DNA of 12,508 nucleotides, taken from positions 1 through 12,508 of the forward strand of contig JAKAYN010000006.1 in assembly GCA_021826785.1 (NCBI GenBank). The letters are read 5' to 3'. Below the pieces are notes generated by a model. That model saw only the letters and a list, made by a program, of their open reading frames with translations, was not told where the DNA came from and made no database searches. Below, one piece after another: positions 7,268-12,508 of the stretch (position 1 is its first letter; every line of letters starts with the position of its first letter). Position numbers and translations under genes: made by a program. The stretch comes from Thermoplasmata archaeon (GTDB lineage: Archaea; Thermoplasmatota; Thermoplasmata; Thermoplasmatales; Thermoplasmataceae).

Positions 7268-9109
7268 ATGATAACATTTAATGATTTACCGGATATAAAT
7301 GATATAAGGGAAAATGGCTACGTAAAAATAAAAAACCATGGCATGATAGCAAATAACAGAACGGCCGCAATAATAGCAATGGATGGAACAATAGACTGGG
7401 CATGCTTTCCAAATTTCAATTCAAAGCCGATCTTTGATTCAATACTTGATAAAAATAAGGGTGGTTTCTTTTCAATAAGGCCTGTTGATGATGTGTTTTT
7501 AAATCAATACTATGAAGAATTTACAAACATACTTATAACGGAATTCCTAAAGAATCATGAGGTAATTTTAAGAATTACAGATTTTCTTCCAATATCTGAC
7601 TATTCAACAATAAATTATCCAGAGATTCACCGGTTTATAGAGGCACCTAACAGTGATGTTGACATTGATATAAAATTCAGACCAAACTTTAACTATGGCA
7701 TGGAAATGCCGATGATAGAAAGGTCAAGATACGGCTACCTATTTATTGGATCTAATAATAGTGTTGGCATATCATCAAATTTTAAGTTTAAGCTTGATAA
7801 ACGTAATACACTATCAACAACGGTGGAATTAAGCAAAGGATCATATGAATGGATTGTGGTTGCCGCCGGCATAAAGTACATAAGTCCGGTAAGCAATTAC
7901 AAATCATATGACAGGCTTGAGGAAACAAGGGAATACTGGAAGAAATGGTCTAACAGCATAGATTACCACGGTGTTTACCATAAATACGTTTTAAGATCAG
8001 CACTTGCACTTAAGGGTCTTTTCTATGACCCAACAGGATTGATGGTCGCCGCACCAACATCAAGCCTTCCAGAATCAATAGGTGGCGAGAGAAACTGGGA
8101 TTATAGGTATACATGGATAAGGGACACTGCCTACGTCATAGAGGCTTTATCTTTTATAGGGCTTAAAAGGGAGGCAACAAAGTTTCTTTACGATATAATG
8201 GATACCATAGAAAAGGAAAACCGTTTAAGGACGATATATTCAATTGATCATGATTATAACGAGCTATTTGAGGATATAATAAACTATGATGGCTACATGG
8301 ACTCGAAACCTGTAAGGATGGGCAACAGGGCGTCTGAGCAGTTGCAGGTTGATCAGTATGGTTCGATTATAAATGCGTTGTATCATTTAAATAAGATTGG
8401 TGGAGCCATAAATTCATACATGTGGGACTTTGTTATTGATATTCTAGAAAAACTTTCAATTATATGGAAATATCCAGATTCAAGTATCTGGGAATTTAGA
8501 ACAGAACCAAGGCATTATGTTTATTCAAAATTAATGTCATGGGCCGCATTCGACCGTGCAATAAGAATGGGGAAAGATCTTAACTATACTGCGCCATATA
8601 ATAAATGGCGCATGACGGCAAATGAAATAAAGAAAGATATAATAAAGAATGGCTTTAATAAGGAATTAAATTCCTTTGTGCAGTACTACGGATCAAATGA
8701 CACGGATGCATCGCTTCTTAGAATACCATTGTTGAACTTTTTGCCTGTTAATCATCCAATGGTTCAGGGCACAATATCATTAATAGAGAAGAATCTAATG
8801 CATGATAATTATCTTTTTAAAAGGTACAACGAGGATGATGGTCTTAAAGGTGATGATAACGCATTCCTTTTATTATCTTTCTGGTACGTTGAGGATTTAA
8901 TCTTAATGAATAGAATAAAAGATGCGAAGAATGTTCTTGACAGATTGCTTAACATGTCGAATCATTTAATGCTATTCTCCGAGGAGATCGATTTTAAAAC
9001 ATTGGAGCCAGTTGGTAATTTCCCACAGGCAATAACCCATCTCGGTGTTATAAGGGCTATAACAAAATTAAATAATGCCTTTAAAAAGATAAAAAATAGA
9101 GACTTTTAG
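7268..9109 (+). CDS. GH15 glycoside hydrolase (glucoamylase or alpha,alpha-trehalase), cytosolic
   Basis: A 613-residue inverting exo-hydrolase of family GH15 that should release glucose from alpha-glucans or from trehalose. An N-terminal beta-sandwich domain (1 to about 225, with NRTAAIIAMDGTIDWACFPNF at 30-50) precedes the (alpha/alpha)6 barrel. Barrel motifs are RNWDYRYTWIRD (275-286), PDSSIWEFR (403-411, Glu409 the likely general acid), SEEID (571-575, Glu572 the likely general base) and GNFPQAITH (583-591). There is no signal peptide or membrane segment, so it should act inside the cell. In Thermoplasmatales both glucoamylases and trehalases of this family have been described, and sequence alone does not decide between them. 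marC starts 34 bases downstream. The upstream neighbour aroB is divergent and functionally unrelated. Confidence 0.93.
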   Translation: MITFNDLPDINDIRENGYVKIKNHGMIANNRTAAIIAMDGTIDWACFPNFNSKPIFDSILDKNKGGFFSIRPVDDVFLNQYYEEFTNILITEFLKNHEVILRITDFLPISDYSTINYPEIHRFIEAPNSDVDIDIKFRPNFNYGMEMPMIERSRYGYLFIGSNNSVGISSNFKFKLDKRNTLSTTVELSKGSYEWIVVAAGIKYISPVSNYKSYDRLEETREYWKKWSNSIDYHGVYHKYVLRSALALKGLFYDPTGLMVAAPTSSLPESIGGERNWDYRYTWIRDTAYVIEALSFIGLKREATKFLYDIMDTIEKENRLRTIYSIDHDYNELFEDIINYDGYMDSKPVRMGNRASEQLQVDQYGSIINALYHLNKIGGAINSYMWDFVIDILEKLSIIWKYPDSSIWEFRTEPRHYVYSKLMSWAAFDRAIRMGKDLNYTAPYNKWRMTANEIKKDIIKNGFNKELNSFVQYYGSNDTDASLLRIPLLNFLPVNHPMVQGTISLIEKNLMHDNYLFKRYNEDDGLKGDDNAFLLLSFWYVEDLILMNRIKDAKNVLDRLLNMSNHLMLFSEEIDFKTLEPVGNFPQAITHLGVIRAITKLNNAFKKIKNRDF

Positions 9110-9113
9110 GAAA

Positions 9114-9123
9114 TTATTAATAA
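9114..9123 (+). promoter_or_regulatory. Weak TATA-like element before marC
   Basis: TTATTAATAA in the gap after the GH15 stop begins 30 bases before the ATG at 9144, the leaderless spacing seen elsewhere in this window. It does not fit the GTG at 9135. The match to TTTATATA is poor, and co-transcription with the GH15 gene is equally possible. Confidence 0.3.
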
Positions 9124-9143
9124 TCATTAAAGATGTGTTTTCA

Positions 9144-9773
9144 ATGAATTATTTTTATTTGCTTGCATCATCATTCGCAACACTCTTCGCAATAATGAAC
9201 CCTATAGGTGCAGTTCCAATATTAATATCATTAACTGATGGCTACACAAAAAAGGAAAGGGACAATGTTATTTTAAAAAGCACTTTTACGGCAGCCGGCA
9301 TGATGCTTGGCTTTATGCTCATAGGTGCTTACATATTTCAGGTTCTCGGAATAAGCATATACGATTTTGAGATAGCTGGTGGCCTCTTACTTTTCAAGGT
9401 TGCATTTGATATGCTGCAGGGTAAAACCTCACCGACAAAGATAACAAACACTGAAAAGGAAGAATCTGTTGAAAGGGAGGCCATAGGCATAGCACCACTT
9501 GGAACACCATTACTTGCCGGCCCTGGAACGATAACAACGGCAATCATATTTTTCAACGGCAATGGTGATACATTAATGACCAGGCTAATTGTTATAATAA
9601 GTGTTGTGCTGCTTGTTATTATAACGTACTTTATACTTAAGTTTTCAATACCAATATTTGGAAGGCTTGGCAAAACAGGTTCAATAGTTATAACAAGGAT
9701 AATGGGTCTTTTGCTTGCATCTATAGGTATTCAGCTTATTGCCTCTGGTATAATCAATGTTTTCCATATTTAA
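9144..9773 (+). CDS. MarC-family integral membrane protein
   Basis: A 209-residue multi-pass membrane protein of the MarC (UPF0056) family; the transported substrate, if any, is unknown and the old link to multiple antibiotic resistance is not supported. The N-terminal [15 protein letters not shown] segment is the family signature. Hydrophobic segments suggest about six helices, two of them before a hydrophilic loop around [19 protein letters not shown], then [20 protein letters not shown], a second family motif, and three more. I chose the ATG at 9144 because it leaves a normal short N-terminus and sits 30 bases from a TATA-like element. A GTG at 9135 would add three residues. It probably follows the GH15 gene in one transcript. 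Its last 20 bases overlap the end of aroD on the other strand. Confidence 0.9.
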   Translation: MNYFYLLASSFATLFAIMNPIGAVPILISLTDGYTKKERDNVILKSTFTAAGMMLGFMLIGAYIFQVLGISIYDFEIAGGLLLFKVAFDMLQGKTSPTKITNTEKEESVEREAIGIAPLGTPLLAGPGTITTAIIFFNGNGDTLMTRLIVIISVVLLVIITYFILKFSIPIFGRLGKTGSIVITRIMGLLLASIGIQLIASGIINVFHI

Positions 9774-10368
9774 AATAAAATGACTCGTAATCCTCCCTTT
9801 TTATCTGACCTGGTGCACTTTCCTTTATGTACCTTGCATAAACTATATCCGATAAGAAAAGACCTGAAAATAGCCTAAGTGCCTCGTTGCCAATACCCAT
9901 AGGTATAAATGCTATTTTAAAACCTTCTTCCTTTTTTATTAAAAGGTAATGCAAATCGTCAACAAACTTTATTATATTATTATAATTTAATGCTATTTTA
10001 TAATAATCAGGCTTCTTGGCATTCATTAATGTAAATACCGCTGGAACATTATCATTATTTTCACCGTGGTATGAAAGCATCATCAAAGAATTTTTTGGCC
10101 TGAAATTTAAATTAACATCAAGATCCATCATCCATGGATTGTAGCTATCTGCTATTTTATAGTATTCAATGCCAAGCCTGCAGGTAAATATATATTTAAT
10201 CGAATTATCATTAAGATATAATAAAACATCTGGAAGAGATTCATATGAATGATCCTTAAAAAGGTCATACCTAAGCTCGTAAATATTATTTTTATTAAAT
10301 TTAAATTCTTTTTTCATTTCGTTTAAATCATTAAAGTATATTGATTCGACTATCAATGGGCTTTGCAT
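9754..10368 (-). CDS. aroD: 3-dehydroquinate dehydratase, type I
   Basis: Dehydrates 3-dehydroquinate to 3-dehydroshikimate by a Schiff-base mechanism (step 3). From the ATG at 10368 it has 204 residues, short for a type I enzyme (about 220-250). Counted from that ATG, ELRYD (31-35), TCR (62-64), catalytic His101 in SYHG, Schiff-base Lys124 in [15 protein letters not shown] (157-165, substrate Arg165) and APGQI (185-189) are present. The usual D-V-E strand reads DVNL (84-87), with Asn for Glu. An open TTG at 10383 would add five residues (MLFIA), but the ATG gives a typical start and needs no rare codon. It lies downstream of the aminotransferase on the same strand, separated from aroB by two opposite-strand genes. 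Its 3' end overlaps marC by 20 bases. Confidence 0.93.
   Translation of the reverse strand: MQSPLIVESIYFNDLNEMKKEFKFNKNNIYELRYDLFKDHSYESLPDVLLYLNDNSIKYIFTCRLGIEYYKIADSYNPWMMDLDVNLNFRPKNSLMMLSYHGENNDNVPAVFTLMNAKKPDYYKIALNYNNIIKFVDDLHYLLIKKEEGFKIAFIPMGIGNEALRLFSGLFLSDIVYARYIKESAPGQIKREDYESFYFKYGKH
9798..9802 (+). terminator. Possible oligo-T terminator after marC
   Basis: TTTTT preceded by CCTCCC occurs 25 bases after the marC stop on the plus strand. Archaeal RNA polymerase can stop at short U-runs without a hairpin. It lies within aroD coding sequence on the opposite strand, so it may be only a lysine-codon run. Confidence 0.25.
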
Positions 10369-10386
10369 GGCAATAAATAACAAATG

Positions 10387-10394
10387 TATATAAA
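10387..10394 (-). promoter_or_regulatory. TATA box for aroD (proximal)
   Basis: A perfect TTTATATA on the minus strand begins 26 bases before the aroD ATG at 10368. The spacing is slightly short for a leaderless start. The distal copy at 10421-10428 may be the real one, or the two may give alternative starts. Confidence 0.45.
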
Positions 10395-10420
10395 ATCATT
10401 AAGTTATGCATTTTTATGGA

Positions 10421-10428
10421 TATATAAA
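10421..10428 (-). promoter_or_regulatory. TATA box for aroD (distal)
   Basis: A second exact TTTATATA on the minus strand, 34 bases upstream of the first. Initiation from it would leave a leader of about 29 bases before the ATG at 10368. A 7-base inverted repeat (10431-10457) lies immediately upstream. Confidence 0.4.
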
Positions 10429-10430
10429 AT

Positions 10431-10457
10431 AATCAATTTAATAAATTTTTATTGATT
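10431..10457. repeat. Small inverted repeat upstream of the aroD TATA boxes
   Basis: AATCAAT (10431-10437) and ATTGATT (10451-10457) form perfect 7-base arms around a 13-base AT-only spacer. It sits in the 137-base gap between the aminotransferase stop and the aroD start, three bases from the distal TATA box. It could be a regulator site, or part of the aminotransferase 3' end, or chance in AT-rich DNA. The rest of the gap shows nothing gene-like. Confidence 0.3.
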
Positions 10458-10505
10458 TAAAATGATTCATTGTTAAAATATAATTTATTTTTATCGTATT
10501 TAAAA

Positions 10506-11690
10506 TTAGGCTTCTGATATTACCATGCTAAGCCTTTTTATTCCTTCTCGTATATCATCATCCTCTGCATAGGTAAAGTTTAACCTCATTGTATTTAACT
10601 CCGGATTTTTGTGATAAAAAGCAGATCCAGGAACATAGGCAACCTTTTTCTCTATTGCCTTTTCAAGCAGTTTTTCCGTATCAACGTTCTTTTTTAGCCT
10701 TAGCCATAAAAACATGCCACCGTCTGGCTTTGACCATTCTGCATTTTCTACGTTTTCATCCAGTGCTTCTAACATAACGTTTCTCTTTCTTTTATAAAGT
10801 TCAACAGTCTTTGGTACCTGATCGTATATTATTCCATTTTTAAGGTATTCATATGCTATATACTGTGAGAAGGAATCACCTGCAAGATCCAGGGCCTGCT
10901 TTAATAGATTCATTTTTGCCGTAACCTCTTCGCTTGCTATTACATAGCCTGTCCTCAGACCAGGGGCCATTACCTTTGAGAACGTCCCTAGGTATATTAC
11001 ATCGTCATCCAGACTTTTAAGTGTCGGTACCTTGCTTCCTGAGTATCTTAAATCTCCGTATGGATTGTCTTCTATTATTGGTATTTCGTATTTCTTTGAT
11101 ATCTCTATCAGATGTTTCCTCCTGTCAAGTGGCATTGTATAGCCCGCAGGATTCTGAAACGTTGGTATTGTATATATAAACTTTGGTTTCCTATTATTAT
11201 CAACCATTGATTTTATTTTATCCTCAAGTTTTTCAACTATCATGCCGTTTTCATCCATTTCTATTGACTCTGAATCCACAGCATTTGCATTTAATGATGA
11301 TATCATGCCAACGTATGTCGGTGCCTCGAGTATGACCTTTTCACCAGGATTTGCAAAAATCTTTGAAAGCGCATATAATGCCTGCTGTGAGCCTGTTGTT
11401 ATAAAAACGTTCTCGGGATTACATTTTATATTTTCGTCTTTTAATATAAATTTAACTATCTCCTCCCTTAGAGGTTTAAGACCGTCTGTGGTTCCGTACT
11501 GCAGCGCATTTTTGCCATAGTTGCTTAGAACATCGCTTGTTATCTCCATTATCTTTTCTATTGGAAAGGTCTCTGGATTTGGCATGCCGCCACCAAACGA
11601 TATCATTCCAGGCTGCTGGATATACTTTAAAAGATTCCTTATAGCGGATGATTTCATATATTTTAAATTTTCAGAGAATTGGTACTTCAT
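10506..11690 (-). CDS. Fold-type I PLP aminotransferase (2-aminoadipate/aromatic aminotransferase group)
   Basis: A 394-residue PLP-dependent aminotransferase. Counted from the ATG at 11690, motifs are ISFGGGMPNPETFP (30-43), TTGSQQALYAL (98-108), EAPTYVG (122-128), FQNPAGYTMPLDRR (178-191), EDNPYGDLRY (207-216), GTFSKVMAPGLRTGY (235-249; Lys239 binds PLP), PDGGMFLWLRL (322-332), VPGSAF (353-358) and MRLNF (368-372; Arg369 for the substrate carboxylate). This is the LysN/ArAT/MocR-catalytic-domain group, whose members use 2-aminoadipate, aromatic or branched substrates; specificity is not readable. The frame is open to an ATG at 11756, but that adds 22 residues with no family match, overlaps etfA by 23 bases and runs over an exact TATA box, so I start at 11690. 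Being next to aroD makes an aromatic substrate plausible. Confidence 0.93.
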   Translation of the reverse strand: MKYQFSENLKYMKSSAIRNLLKYIQQPGMISFGGGMPNPETFPIEKIMEITSDVLSNYGKNALQYGTTDGLKPLREEIVKFILKDENIKCNPENVFITTGSQQALYALSKIFANPGEKVILEAPTYVGMISSLNANAVDSESIEMDENGMIVEKLEDKIKSMVDNNRKPKFIYTIPTFQNPAGYTMPLDRRKHLIEISKKYEIPIIEDNPYGDLRYSGSKVPTLKSLDDDVIYLGTFSKVMAPGLRTGYVIASEEVTAKMNLLKQALDLAGDSFSQYIAYEYLKNGIIYDQVPKTVELYKRKRNVMLEALDENVENAEWSKPDGGMFLWLRLKKNVDTEKLLEKAIEKKVAYVPGSAFYHKNPELNTMRLNFTYAEDDDIREGIKRLSMVISEA

Positions 11691-11710
11691 GTATGTATAG
11701 CTTTGTGATC

Positions 11711-11718
11711 TATATAAA
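11711..11718 (-). promoter_or_regulatory. TATA box of the aminotransferase gene
   Basis: An exact TTTATATA on the minus strand, its first base 28 bases before the ATG at 11690, predicts a leaderless message from that ATG. It lies in the 43-base gap after the etfA stop and downstream of the ATG at 11756, so it argues against the longer reading frame. Confidence 0.6.
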
Positions 11719-11725
11719 TGTTGAT

Positions 11726-11731
11726 AAAAAA
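11726..11731 (-). terminator. Oligo-T terminator after etfA
   Basis: The minus strand has TTTTTT two bases after the etfA stop codon and before the aminotransferase TATA box. An archaeal intrinsic terminator needs little more than a U-run, so etfA and the aminotransferase are probably separate transcription units. Confidence 0.4.
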
Positions 11732-11733
11732 TA

Positions 11734-12508
11734 CTAATTTTTAAAGATCTTTTCATAAAGCATTCTTATAAATTCATTAACGTCCATAATAATACCATAG
11801 TCTGAATATTTAAATATATTTGCGTCCATGTTGTTGTTTACGGCTATGATCTTATCCGCGTATCTTAGGCCGACAACATGGTTATCGGCTCCAGATATTC
11901 CAAGAGCTATATAAATACCAGGTGAAATTGACCTGCCTGTTAAACCTATCTGAACCTGCCTGGGCATTATGTTCATGTCAACCACCTTTCTAGTTGCACC
12001 GACGCCAGCGTTCATTTTTTGCGATATTTCAAGAACCTTTGGTATCATGGATCTATCAACGCCGCGGCCTATGCCAAAGACAATGTCCTTGTTAAGATCC
12101 ATATAAATATCATCTATTGCCTTTGATTCTATAAATTCAAATTTGTTCTTTTTATCATAATCTACAATCTTTATCTCTGGATTGCCATAATATTCATTGA
12201 TGAACATTCCTGGCCTGACTGTTGCCATTGCCGGTTCAGTTTTTGATTCTATCTCTGCAATGATGCCGCCACCAAACGATGGCTTGTACTGAATGAGTTT
12301 TTTGCCAGTAAATTTTACATCTATGCAGTCGGCTGTTAATCCCAGGGATAGCCTTGCAGCTATGTTTGCTGCAACGTCCCTACCATTAAGATTTGATGGT
12401 ATTAAAACGTATTCTGGTTTATTATTTTTTATGTAATCACATGTATATTCTATAAGTCCGTATAAATCCGATCTTAAATATATGTACTCATGGCATGCCA
12501 TATTTTTT
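11734..12508 (-). CDS. etfA: Electron transfer flavoprotein alpha subunit, partial (N-terminus beyond window)
   Basis: The FAD-binding subunit of an electron transfer flavoprotein, which passes electrons from acyl-CoA or other dehydrogenases to a membrane quinone reductase. From the first in-window ATG (12501) there are 255 residues, some 60-80 short of complete family members, and the frame stays open to the edge (Lys-Asn before that Met), so this is a 5'-truncated view and not a short protein. Visible motifs, counted from that Met, are IPSNLNGRDVAANIAARL (34-51), GGGIIAEI (77-84), TVRPGMF (94-100), GIGRGV (143-148), GVGATR (166-171), QIGLTGRSISPGIYIALGIS (184-203) and ADNHVVG (205-211). The usual I/V-Q before the FAD-site His is D-N here. 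The etfB partner is not in the window and may lie just upstream. Confidence 0.9.
   Translation of the reverse strand, partial: KNMACHEYIYLRSDLYGLIEYTCDYIKNNKPEYVLIPSNLNGRDVAANIAARLSLGLTADCIDVKFTGKKLIQYKPSFGGGIIAEIESKTEPAMATVRPGMFINEYYGNPEIKIVDYDKKNKFEFIESKAIDDIYMDLNKDIVFGIGRGVDRSMIPKVLEISQKMNAGVGATRKVVDMNIMPRQVQIGLTGRSISPGIYIALGISGADNHVVGLRYADKIIAVNNNMDANIFKYSDYGIIMDVNEFIRMLYEKIFKN

Noticed and set aside
9135..9143. GTG start for marC, three codons upstream of the chosen ATG
   Set aside because: No ribosome-binding site supports the GTG, and the ATG has a better distance to a TATA-like element. It is only a three-residue difference, so it cannot be excluded.
9338..9673. Minus-strand open frame of about 111 codons inside marC
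   Set aside because: It is antisense to the conserved membrane protein, with hydrophobic content that just mirrors marC codons; no start signals.
1..12508. A hidden novel system such as a defence island, toxin-antitoxin pair, CRISPR array or mobile element
   Set aside because: Nearly every base is assigned to recognised metabolic, translation, membrane or surface genes. The gaps are at most about 140 bases, and no direct repeats, transposase, nuclease or recombinase motifs were seen.

Overview
The window looks like a piece of an AT-rich archaeal chromosome, most likely a thermoacidophilic member of the Thermoplasmatales (Picrophilus/Ferroplasma/Thermoplasma relatives). The reasons are: an archaeal GHMP-type shikimate kinase; TATA boxes about 26-31 bases upstream of start codons, implying leaderless mRNAs, at the heads of transcription units; strong use of ATA and AGG/AGA codons; a cytosolic GH15 hydrolase of the kind known from this order; and a heavily N-glycosylatable surface protein with few acidic residues. 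The lineage is an inference from these traits, not from a database match.

Layout from left to right. (1) A plus-strand gene for an exported, membrane-anchored surface glycoprotein (88-1611) meets arginyl-tRNA synthetase head-on, with 7 bases between them. (2) A tightly packed minus-strand run, read from right to left, goes aroB-aroE-aroK-aroA-argS (7175 down to 1619). The four aro genes overlap by 4, 8 and 23 bases and follow the order of the pathway (steps 2, 4, 5, 6). (3) A 92-base divergent promoter region separates aroB from a plus-strand pair, a GH15 glucoamylase/trehalase gene and a MarC-family membrane protein gene. (4) On the minus strand again, an electron-transfer flavoprotein alpha gene (cut by the right edge of the window), a PLP aminotransferase and aroD (step 3 of the shikimate pathway) follow one another. 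The aroD end overlaps the marC end antisense by 20 bases.

Together the window encodes five consecutive steps from DAHP to EPSP (AroB, AroD, AroE, AroK, AroA). It lacks DAHP synthase and chorismate synthase. The aminotransferase beside aroD belongs to the fold-type I group that includes aromatic and 2-aminoadipate aminotransferases and could act at the end of aromatic amino acid synthesis, but its substrate cannot be read from sequence.

The sequence is almost fully coding, with no non-coding stretch over 140 bases. I found no tRNA, rRNA, CRISPR array, insertion sequence or defence system. The window is mainly housekeeping metabolism. The items most worth a second look are the surface protein, three start-site corrections (aminotransferase, aroD, marC), the split aro locus with aroD stranded upstream, the altered shikimate-binding motif in AroE, and a variant FAD-site motif in the ETF subunit.
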